This document shows, one piece after another, positions 18,286 through 25,877 of a DNA stretch of 64,000 nucleotides. The notes under the pieces were generated by a model. The model had not been told where the DNA came from and made no database searches. It was given only the letters and a program-made list of their open reading frames with translations. Each line of letters begins with the position of its first letter. Position 1 is the first letter of the stretch. Source of the stretch: Croceimicrobium sp965279135 (lineage in GTDB: Bacteria > Bacteroidota > Bacteroidia > Flavobacteriales > Schleiferiaceae); NCBI GenBank assembly GCA_965279135.1, contig OZ257133.1, forward strand, positions 2,480,001 to 2,544,000, read 5' to 3'. The translations under genes were made by a program, and so were the position numbers.

Positions 18286-18915
18286 TCAGCTTTCTGTTGT
18301 TTCTACTACTTCTTCCTCAGCAGCTACCTCTTCTTCCTCTGCCGGAGCAGTAAGATCTTCCTTCAACTTCATTACATAGAGAGCCAGTTTCCAGCGCTCT
18401 TCAGGCGTAACCTGAGAAGCATGAGAACCCATTACTCCTTTTCCATAGGTGATCACATGGAAGATAGTTCCGTAGTTGATATCTCGGTCTTCATAGGAAG
18501 GTACTCCTAAAAACTTCTCGTTCTTAACCAAAACACCTTGACCTGCTCCTTTATCTCCATGACAATGAGTACAAAAAATGGTGTAAAGCTCCTTGGCTTC
18601 TTCCATAGTTACTTCATTGGCTTCAATGCCTTCTGGCATCTTCAAATAAGCTGCAGCCGAATCATATCCTGCTTTGTCCGGACCAAAATCCGTGTAGGTC
18701 ATAAAGCCACGTGGAACTGTTCCCTCCACTGGTAAGCGGGCAGAGGTGCTATCGCTAAACAAATCGGTCGGTGAATAGGCCTCTAAAGCCGGGCCATCAT
18801 ACATATCTGGCATATACTGCCAACCGCGGTGATTCTCATCTCTATTACAAGCTACTAGAACCAATCCGGCCACTGCAAGAACAGCGATTTTATTGATAAT
18901 ACCTTTTTTAAGCAT
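18286..18915 (-). CDS. actE: Alternative complex III cytochrome c lipoprotein ActE
   Basis: ActE is a monohaem cytochrome c of alternative complex III and a likely electron exit toward the oxidase. The 209-residue protein has a lipoprotein signal (lipobox LVAC near residue 23) and a single haem motif, CTHCHG, in YTIFCTHCHGDKGAGQG. A methionine-containing segment (GKGVMGSHASQV) probably supplies the sixth ligand. The C-terminus is a glutamate- and valine-rich tail (EEEVAAEEEVVE). The start overlaps the end of actD by eight bases. Confidence 0.92.
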   Translation of the reverse strand: MLKKGIINKIAVLAVAGLVLVACNRDENHRGWQYMPDMYDGPALEAYSPTDLFSDSTSARLPVEGTVPRGFMTYTDFGPDKAGYDSAAAYLKMPEGIEANEVTMEEAKELYTIFCTHCHGDKGAGQGVLVKNEKFLGVPSYEDRDINYGTIFHVITYGKGVMGSHASQVTPEERWKLALYVMKLKEDLTAPAEEEEVAAEEEVVETTES

Positions 18916-19453
18916 GCTCAGCGGAATTTACACTTACTTCAATAGCGCCGGTCTCTTTTAAGATGGCCATAATATCTTCATTGCTGTGCGCATCATTTGC
19001 CACAACCTCCATCAAAAATTTATCGTCTGTGGTGCGAGGATCAGGGTTCTGTGCCTTAGCACCGGGATAGATCTTATTGCGGAAAAAGAAAGTCCATACC
19101 ATAAGGTGGGCAGCGAAAAATACTGTCAACTCGAACATGATGGGCACGAAGGCCGGCATGTTCTCACCCCAACTGAAACTTGGTTTACCACCAATATTCA
19201 TCGGCCAGTCAACGATCATCATTCCGTAGGTCATAGAAATAGCCGTAGTTAATCCTAAAGCTCCGTATAGGAAAGCAGCTATCGCAATACGAGTCTCTTT
19301 TAAGCCCATCGCCTTATCAAGGCCGTGAACAGGAAAAGGAGTGTAAACCTCCTGAATCTCCAGGCCTTTGCTGCGAACTTCCTTCACGCCGCTCAACAAC
19401 ACATCGTCGTCGTCGTACAGCGCATTGATAATGGTTTGATTAGTGGTCGACAT
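18908..19453 (-). CDS. actD: Alternative complex III subunit ActD (DUF3341)
   Basis: ActD is a small membrane subunit of alternative complex III with two transmembrane helices and no cofactors. The 181-residue protein contains the family opening (LYDDDDVLLSGVKEVRSKG, YTPFPVHGLDKAMGL), followed by two hydrophobic helices around residues 57-85 and 105-125. The start overlaps actC by 14 bases and the end overlaps actE by eight, so translation of the three is probably coupled. Confidence 0.92.
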   Translation of the reverse strand: MSTTNQTIINALYDDDDVLLSGVKEVRSKGLEIQEVYTPFPVHGLDKAMGLKETRIAIAAFLYGALGLTTAISMTYGMMIVDWPMNIGGKPSFSWGENMPAFVPIMFELTVFFAAHLMVWTFFFRNKIYPGAKAQNPDPRTTDDKFLMEVVANDAHSNEDIMAILKETGAIEVSVNSAEHA

Positions 19454-20834
19454 GCTCTTGTTTCTCTTGAAGTTTCTTATAGTTATCTCCGGAGGATTTC
19501 AAAATCGTTTTCAATTCTGCCTGAGCAATTACCGGGAAGGTACGTGCATAAAGGAGGAACAAAACAAAGAAGAAACCGATAGTACCGATAAAGATGCCAA
19601 TATCTACGAAAGTAGGAGAGAACATACTCCAGCTTGATGGTAAGTAATCGCGGTGCAAAGAGGTTACGATAATCACGAAACGCTCGAACCACATACCGAT
19701 GTTTACCACAATCGAGATGAAGAATGTAAACATTAGACTAGTACGTAATTTCTTGAACCACATGAACTGAGGAGAGAATACATTACAAGTCATCATACTC
19801 CAGTAAGCCCACCAGTAAGGTCCGGTTGCACGGTTTAAGAAGGCATACTGCTCATACTCTACTCCGGAATACCAGGCAATGAAAAGCTCCGTGATATAGG
19901 CAATACCTACAATTGATCCGGTAAGCATGATGATGATATTCATCATTTCGATGTGCTGGATGGTGATGTATTCCTCCATCTTAAACATCTTTCTCACAAT
20001 AATCAAAAGGGTCTGCACCATCGCAAAACCTGAGAAGATTGCTCCTGCAACGAAGTAAGGCGGGAAAATAGTGGTGTGCCATCCCGGAATCACCGAAGTT
20101 GCAAAGTCCATAGATACAATAGTGTGAACTGAAAGTACTAGAGGAGTTGCCAATCCGGCCAGTACCAAAGAAACCTCTTCAAAACGTTGCCAGTGCTTTG
20201 CTTTACCACCCCATCCGAAGCTTAAAATCTTGTAGATGTGCTTCTGTACGGGTTTTACGGCACGATCGCGAATCATGGCGAAGTCAGGAATTAAGCCTAC
20301 ATACCAGAATACCACGGATACCGAGAAATAAGTGGATATCGCAAATACATCCCAAAGAAGCGGTGAGTTGAAATTCACCCAAAGGGAGCCAAATTGGTTT
20401 GGAATAGGTAAAACAAAATAGGCCAACCAAATACGACCCATGTGAATACCTGGGAAGAGTGCAGCCTGAATTACCGAGAAAATTGTCATTGCTTCCGCAG
20501 AGCGGTTAATTGACATTCTCCACTTTTGGCGGAATAATAACAATACCGCAGAAATCAGGGTTCCGGCGTGTCCGATACCTACCCACCATACGAAGTTGGT
20601 GATATCCCAGGCCCAGCCTACGGTTTTATTTAAACCCCAGGTACCGATACCTACACCAATTGTGTAGAGGATACATCCTACTCCCCAAAGGAAAGCGAGA
20701 AGGGCTAAACTAAATACCAGCCACCAGGATCTAGGCGCTGAAGACTCTACCGGACGAACTACATCTACCGTAATGTCGTGGTAAGACTTATCGCCTTCAA
20801 TAAGAGGTTGACGTATTGGCGCTTCGTAATGCAT
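19440..20834 (-). CDS. actC: Alternative complex III quinol-binding membrane subunit ActC (NrfD-like)
   Basis: ActC is the NrfD/PsrC-like subunit expected to hold the quinol site facing the ActB iron-sulfur domain. The 464-residue protein has roughly ten membrane helices and the family segments WWVGIGHAGTLISAVLLLFRQKWR, EAMTIFSVIQA and HIGRIW-like GIHMGRIWLAYF. It lies 13 bases after actB and overlaps actD. Hydrophobic helix pattern and gene order make the call secure. Confidence 0.94.
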   Translation of the reverse strand: MHYEAPIRQPLIEGDKSYHDITVDVVRPVESSAPRSWWLVFSLALLAFLWGVGCILYTIGVGIGTWGLNKTVGWAWDITNFVWWVGIGHAGTLISAVLLLFRQKWRMSINRSAEAMTIFSVIQAALFPGIHMGRIWLAYFVLPIPNQFGSLWVNFNSPLLWDVFAISTYFSVSVVFWYVGLIPDFAMIRDRAVKPVQKHIYKILSFGWGGKAKHWQRFEEVSLVLAGLATPLVLSVHTIVSMDFATSVIPGWHTTIFPPYFVAGAIFSGFAMVQTLLIIVRKMFKMEEYITIQHIEMMNIIIMLTGSIVGIAYITELFIAWYSGVEYEQYAFLNRATGPYWWAYWSMMTCNVFSPQFMWFKKLRTSLMFTFFISIVVNIGMWFERFVIIVTSLHRDYLPSSWSMFSPTFVDIGIFIGTIGFFFVLFLLYARTFPVIAQAELKTILKSSGDNYKKLQEKQEHVDH

Positions 20835-20847
20835 GTTTTCCTCGAAA

Positions 20848-23800
20848 TTAAGCTGTTGTGTTACGTACTTTCACTTGATAGAATACCGAAGGCTGTGTGC
20901 CTACAGCTGCTAATAAATGATACATCCTTTTGTCTTGCTTCATTGCAAATACCTCAGATTTCTTATCATTTACATCACCAAAAGCAATTGCTCCGGTGTC
21001 GCAGGCTGTTTGACAAGCCGTGGTAACATCTCCATCCTTCAATGCTACACCGCGTTTCTTAGCCTCTAGCTTACCTAACTGAGTTCTTTGAATACACATG
21101 GAGCATTTCTCCATTACCCCGCGTGAACGTACAGTTACATCAGGGTTTAATACCATTCGTCCCAAATCGTCGCTCATGGCATAGTTCTCCTTGAACATAC
21201 CCACGGTATTGTCGTGGTATTGGAACCAGTTGAATCGACGTACTTTATAAGGACAGTTATTCGCACAGTAACGTGTACCGATACAACGGTTGTAAGTCAT
21301 GTGGTTAAGGCCTTCTGCACTGTGGGTAGTAGCCGCAACAGGACATACTGTTTCGCAAGGTGCGTGATTACAGTGTTGACACATAACTGGCTGGAAGAAT
21401 ACCTCAGGACTCTCAGAAGGTAACTCCATATCAGCATACATACCGATTGCTCCCTTATTTTCCTCAGCCGAATTCTCCTTAGTAGTATCAGAGCTGTAGT
21501 AGCGATCGATTCGCAACCAGTGCATATCGCGATGCTTACGCATCTCGTCTTTACCTACTACAGGTACATTATTTTCTGAATGACAGGCGATCACACAAGC
21601 GCCACAACCATTACATAAGTTAAGGTCAATAGACATATTCCACATATGTCCGGTCTCGTGATCAAAATCATCCCAAAGGTTTACATCATCTGCAACCAAT
21701 GGTCCTTTATAAGTTTCAAAAATTGGAGGCTCATTCCAGCCATCATGTCCATTTTGAGCAGGCTCATTTAAGAAAGTATCCAATGTTACTTCCTTAACAA
21801 TATCGCGGCCCATCATGGTATGCGCTAACTGAATACAAGCAAACTCATGCATGGAATCTGCAACCGGCTCAACATCTACGCCAGAACTATGAGCAGTACC
21901 CATAAGCGTAAAAGCATTTACACCTACTTTGTCAGCGACGGTTCCTGCACCATATCGACCAAATCCAACCGCTAATGAAGCAGTTCCTATGGTTTGTCCA
22001 GGTTGAATAAACACAGGAACATTCTCCAAGGTCTTACCACCTACTTTTAGATTTACTAAAGATCCGTTTAAGGCGCCATTGGATTCATTCCAATTCTTTA
22101 GACCTAACTCGGTAGCATCTGCAGCAGAAACACTTAAGTAGTTATCCCATGATACACGGCTTATTGGGTCTGGAAACTCTAATAGCCATGGATTATTGGC
22201 AATCGTTCCTACGCCCATACCGATCATCTGCGAAAAGTTGATCTCCATTGCCGGAGCCTTTTTAGCATTGGCAAGGGCCGCAGCAGCAGCTGAGGCAAGA
22301 TCAACGCTTACGCCCCCTTCCTCACTAACTGTATCTGCAGCCATCTCTTCGGCCACAGCAGAAGACTTTGTAAACACTCCATCATGGAGTACTTTCTTCC
22401 AATCAGTAGTGCCGAGGATTCCGGCATTCCAATTGGTCTTAATAAAATCGATGTAAGATCCACCAAGCTCAGACCACGCCATTAGACATTCTTCGAACTG
22501 ACGAGTATCGAACAAGGTCTTAATAGTTGGCTGTTGAAGGCTGTAGTGATTATCAGCTGGGCTAAAGTCTCCCCAACTTTCTAAATAGTGATTCTCTGCT
22601 GCAACGAATTTGGAAATCTGAGCAGTCTCATCATATTTCATGCTTACCGCTAGAGTGGTGGCCACTTTTTCGTAAGCCGCCTTGAAATCTGCATTTCCGG
22701 AAAGGATATATGCAGGATTCAAATTGTGGGTAATCACGGCACCTACCTTACCACTCTTCATGTCGCTTATCAGATGGGCAATAGCCTTATCATCACCTTG
22801 ACGTAAGTAAGAGCGGTTAGCATAAGAAACGGTTACCTCGGTATTACCCAACATCTTGTTGATGGCAATACACAGATGCTCGTTTTCTTTATTATTTCCA
22901 CCACAAACTACTAGCCCTTTCTTACCAGCAGAAAGTAACTCTTTAGCCGCGGCTTTGGCTTCAGCTTTTAAAACAGGAGACCCAGACATTGTGGTTATTC
23001 CCTTAGCCGAAGCAATCTCATTGTAAATATTTACCAGTACAGCTCCATATTCAGCTGCTTTTAGCTTGTAACGCTTATCTGCATTAGAGCCAGTTAAAGA
23101 AAGACCCGCCTCAAATTGCAAATGACGAGACATCCCTTTTCCAGGAACACGATTCTTAGCGTAATCACCGGCAACAGACTGACCAACCCAATCACCTAAG
23201 AAATCTGCTCCTACTGAAACAATAGTTTTCGCATCCGCAAAATTGTAAACCGGTAAGGCACGCTTTCCAGTAGCTTCTTGCCAGGCGTCTAATTTCTGTG
23301 AATAGCTATAAGGGTCGAGCATTACGTGCTCGAAGTTGGTGAATTGCTCCCCGAACTTTTTAATTAATGCTTTTTGTGAAGGACTTATCACTGAAGAAGT
23401 AAGCACTACGATTTCTTTACCAGCTGCTTCCGCCTCTTGTAGCCCTTTCTTCACTCCACTATCCAAGCTGCTCCAGTCTGAATCTGCACCAGCAACAACC
23501 GGCACCTGACGACGAGTAGCATCATATAAGTTTAGCACTGAAGCATGAACACGGGTATTAGCACCACCGTTCATTTTAGCCTCAGTATTGTTTTCAACCT
23601 TAATTGGTCTACCCTCACGCGTTTTAATTAGGATGGAAGCATAATCATGCCCATCATAATAACTAGTGGCATAGTAGTTCGCGATACCAGGAATAATCTC
23701 TTCCGGCGCAACTACATAAGGTAGGGATTCGTACACTGGGGACTCACAAGCGGCCAACGTAGCGGCAGCGGTAGTAAAGCCCATATATTTAAGGAAATCT

Positions 23801-23955
23801 CTACGAGAAGTATGAGTACTCTCCAGATTGTCACGATTTCCTAAAAACTCTTCTGATGGAATATTTGAAGGGAATTCTTGCTCCGCTAAGCTTTGCACTA
23901 ATTCTGGATTCTCAAGCTCTGAGATTCCTCTCCAGTATTTTTTATTTTCAGCCAT
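20848..23955 (-). CDS. actB: Alternative complex III iron-sulfur subunit ActB
   Basis: ActB fuses a molybdopterin-oxidoreductase-like domain that has lost its cofactor with a four-cluster ferredoxin-like domain. The 1035-residue protein starts with a cytosolic stretch followed by a TAT-type signal (SRRDFLKYMGFTTAAATLAAC near residue 51). The C-terminal third carries the cluster cysteines: CNGCGACVIACHSEN, CQHCNHAPCETVCP, CIGTRYCANNCPYKVRRFNW, and CSMCIQ with CQTACDTGA. Electrons from quinol probably pass through these to the ActA and ActE haems. The gene is 21 bases downstream of actA. Confidence 0.95.
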   Translation of the reverse strand: MAENKKYWRGISELENPELVQSLAEQEFPSNIPSEEFLGNRDNLESTHTSRRDFLKYMGFTTAAATLAACESPVYESLPYVVAPEEIIPGIANYYATSYYDGHDYASILIKTREGRPIKVENNTEAKMNGGANTRVHASVLNLYDATRRQVPVVAGADSDWSSLDSGVKKGLQEAEAAGKEIVVLTSSVISPSQKALIKKFGEQFTNFEHVMLDPYSYSQKLDAWQEATGKRALPVYNFADAKTIVSVGADFLGDWVGQSVAGDYAKNRVPGKGMSRHLQFEAGLSLTGSNADKRYKLKAAEYGAVLVNIYNEIASAKGITTMSGSPVLKAEAKAAAKELLSAGKKGLVVCGGNNKENEHLCIAINKMLGNTEVTVSYANRSYLRQGDDKAIAHLISDMKSGKVGAVITHNLNPAYILSGNADFKAAYEKVATTLAVSMKYDETAQISKFVAAENHYLESWGDFSPADNHYSLQQPTIKTLFDTRQFEECLMAWSELGGSYIDFIKTNWNAGILGTTDWKKVLHDGVFTKSSAVAEEMAADTVSEEGGVSVDLASAAAAALANAKKAPAMEINFSQMIGMGVGTIANNPWLLEFPDPISRVSWDNYLSVSAADATELGLKNWNESNGALNGSLVNLKVGGKTLENVPVFIQPGQTIGTASLAVGFGRYGAGTVADKVGVNAFTLMGTAHSSGVDVEPVADSMHEFACIQLAHTMMGRDIVKEVTLDTFLNEPAQNGHDGWNEPPIFETYKGPLVADDVNLWDDFDHETGHMWNMSIDLNLCNGCGACVIACHSENNVPVVGKDEMRKHRDMHWLRIDRYYSSDTTKENSAEENKGAIGMYADMELPSESPEVFFQPVMCQHCNHAPCETVCPVAATTHSAEGLNHMTYNRCIGTRYCANNCPYKVRRFNWFQYHDNTVGMFKENYAMSDDLGRMVLNPDVTVRSRGVMEKCSMCIQRTQLGKLEAKKRGVALKDGDVTTACQTACDTGAIAFGDVNDKKSEVFAMKQDKRMYHLLAAVGTQPSVFYQVKVRNTTA

Positions 23956-23976
23956 TCTTGTTCGGAGATTTAGCTT

Positions 23977-25221
23977 TTAATAGTGACATTTTCCGCATTC
24001 CAATCCGCCGATCATCTCTACAGTAATCTCGGCATCCGCTCCGTACTTCTCTTTGAGCTTGGCATGCATTTCTTCATAATAATCATTGGACTCAACCTGA
24101 ACCTTGGTCTCACGGTGGCAATCAATACACCAACCCATGGTTAGTGGAGAGTATTGATACACCTCTTCCATCTCCTCAATAGGTCCGTGGCAGGTTTGGC
24201 ACTCCACTTTACCAGCGGTAACATGCTGTGCGTGGTTGAAATAAGCCAGGTCTGGAAGTTTGTGAATGCGCACCCATTTGATAGGCTTTTGCTCGTACCC
24301 TTCGATATAGGCCACCTTTTGAGGGTCCCAACCTACTGCATCGTAAATCTTTGCGATTTCCTCGGTTCCATATTGTGGTCCTTCAGCAATGTACATGTGG
24401 CAATTCATACAAACATTCGCAGAAGGAATGTTGGAGTGCTTTGACTTACGGGCACCACTATGGCAATAGTTACAATCAATTTGGTTTTGACCGGCATGCA
24501 ATTCGTGAGAGAACTTAATGGGCTGAGCAGGCTGATATCCGGTATCAACATTAATTGCCATTAGGTTCACATAAAGCTGCTGGAAGAATACGATGGCAAT
24601 TACTATTGTTAGGACAGTAATTACTCTAGGGTTCTGTAAAGCAGTTCGAGTAAACACATTGGCATCCTGTAACATGTTGGATGTCGGTTTACCCTGAACA
24701 GTCTTTAAAGTGTTTTTAACTCGAGCAAGCAAGATTACCAAGAACAGAAGTACTCCTCCAAGGATATACAACAACAAGGTGTTATCCTCTTCTACTTCTG
24801 CAGTAACTTCTCCACCAGGACCTCCGTCAGTTTCCTCCTTAGGCTTACTCCCTTCAATGGTATAAGAGAGGATGTCCATAATATCCTGATCGGACAAAGT
24901 CGGAAAAGCAGGCATTGGCGATCCGCCATTCTCCTCAAATACTGCAATCGCATCTGCATCACCCGAAGCACGCAAAGCAACATTGTCTTTGATCCAAGCC
25001 AAAAGCCATTCCGTTTCGCGACGCTCAGTTACGTCACCTAAGGCCGGACCAATCCCTTTCTTATCGAGTTTGTGGCAAGCAGCACATTGGGTATTGAATA
25101 TGGACTTACCATTCGCGGGGTCACCAACAATCTCCTGGGCTGAAGCCATAAAAGGCGTAGCAAGGATCATGAGTACCATGAAGGGTCGCGAAAAGAACCT
25201 GAGAGTACTTCTTTTATTCAT
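23977..25221 (-). CDS. actA: Alternative complex III multihaem cytochrome ActA, six haem motifs
   Basis: I set the start at ATG 25221 (MNKRSTLRFFSRPFMVLM, 414 residues); the open frame reaches 25305 but the extra 28 residues precede the signal peptide and are unlikely. The protein has an N-terminal monohaem cytochrome domain (CAACHK) and two membrane segments (about residues 150 and 200). A C-terminal cytochrome c7-type domain has five haem motifs: CNYCH, CMNCH, CQTCH, CIDCH and CGKCH. ActA of Rhodothermus has five haems, so the front domain is an extra fused cytochrome. It heads the respiratory operon and has its own -7 box. Confidence 0.93.
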   Translation of the reverse strand: MNKRSTLRFFSRPFMVLMILATPFMASAQEIVGDPANGKSIFNTQCAACHKLDKKGIGPALGDVTERRETEWLLAWIKDNVALRASGDADAIAVFEENGGSPMPAFPTLSDQDIMDILSYTIEGSKPKEETDGGPGGEVTAEVEEDNTLLLYILGGVLLFLVILLARVKNTLKTVQGKPTSNMLQDANVFTRTALQNPRVITVLTIVIAIVFFQQLYVNLMAINVDTGYQPAQPIKFSHELHAGQNQIDCNYCHSGARKSKHSNIPSANVCMNCHMYIAEGPQYGTEEIAKIYDAVGWDPQKVAYIEGYEQKPIKWVRIHKLPDLAYFNHAQHVTAGKVECQTCHGPIEEMEEVYQYSPLTMGWCIDCHRETKVQVESNDYYEEMHAKLKEKYGADAEITVEMIGGLECGKCHY

Positions 25222-25257
25222 AGAGGACCTATAATAGATAGATGCTTGTTTGGACCG

Positions 25258-25265
25258 CAAATTTA
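25258..25265 (-). promoter_or_regulatory. -7 box of the actABCDEF-ctaCD operon
   Basis: TAAATTTG on the reverse strand fits TAnnTTTG exactly and is 36 bases before the chosen actA start. No TTG is visible at the -33 distance. It would drive an operon of about 11.3 kb ending at the hairpin 13881-13904. Confidence 0.45.
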
Positions 25266-25367
25266 ATCGATAAAGACGTTTGTCGGAGGGGGGACCTATC
25301 TCCAAACTAATTTAAAACGGCTCTAAATAAGCTGAAAATACCCCATTTAGAAGCCCAAAGAAATGTT

Positions 25368-25375
25368 TAATTTTG
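25368..25375 (+). promoter_or_regulatory. -7 box of the SPOR-domain gene
   Basis: TAATTTTG fits TAnnTTTG and lies 19 bases before ATG 25395. It diverges from the act operon promoter about 100 bases away. Confidence 0.45.
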
Positions 25376-25394
25376 ACCCAAATTACCTTGTCTT

Positions 25395-25805
25395 ATGTTG
25401 CGAAAGCTCCTACTAGTTCTGGTCTGCCTCAGCCCTCTGATCATCAAGGCCCAACCCTCAGATACGGAACCTCCAAAGAAGGCTCCGGTAGCGGTAGAAA
25501 TGTCGGAATCCCTTCACAATTTGGTTTATCTCTACAAGGCTAAGTCAAAAAAATACCCTCAAATAGCGGGTTATCGAATTCAAATTTTTAATGGTCGTAA
25601 AAATGATTGCCTCAGTCAACGCGCGAGCTTTTTAAAGCAGTATCCGGATATGGAAGCTTACTTACTATACGAGGTACCTGAGTATAAAACCCAAATCGGG
25701 AATTTTAGAAATCGACTGGAAGCTGAAGGATTTTTACAACAAATCATTGCAGATTTTCCAGGAAGCTTTGTTCTGGCTACCAGTATTGAAAAGCCAAAGA
25801 TTTAG
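25395..25805 (+). CDS. Small secreted SPOR-domain protein
   Basis: The 136-residue product has a signal peptide (MLRKLLLVLVCLSPLIIKAQ) and a C-terminal SPOR-like domain from about residue 58 (GYRIQIFNGRKNDC ... YKTQIGNFRNRLEAEGFLQQI). SPOR domains bind glycan strands lacking stem peptides, at division sites or during wall turnover, so the protein probably sits in the periplasm on peptidoglycan. It is a single-gene unit between the act operon and infB with its own -7 box and a strong terminator. A specific partner cannot be named. Confidence 0.8.
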   Translation: MLRKLLLVLVCLSPLIIKAQPSDTEPPKKAPVAVEMSESLHNLVYLYKAKSKKYPQIAGYRIQIFNGRKNDCLSQRASFLKQYPDMEAYLLYEVPEYKTQIGNFRNRLEAEGFLQQIIADFPGSFVLATSIEKPKI

Positions 25806-25823
25806 ACTTTAAAATGAAGCTAT

Positions 25824-25859
25824 AAAAAAAGGGCCTCAAGAAATTCTTGAGGCCCTTTT
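25824..25859. terminator. Bidirectional terminator between SPOR gene and infB
   Basis: GGGCCTCAAGAA (25831-25842) pairs perfectly with TTCTTGAGGCCC (25844-25855). It is flanked by an A tract (25824-25830) and a T tract (25856-25859), so it can work in both directions. It lies between two convergent genes. Confidence 0.9.
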
Positions 25860-25877
25860 CTATTATTCTAGAGTAGC

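Noticed and set aside
25222..25305. Longer actA start at 25305
   Set aside because: The additional 28 residues precede a complete signal peptide, and the -7 box at 25258 would lie inside the coding region.
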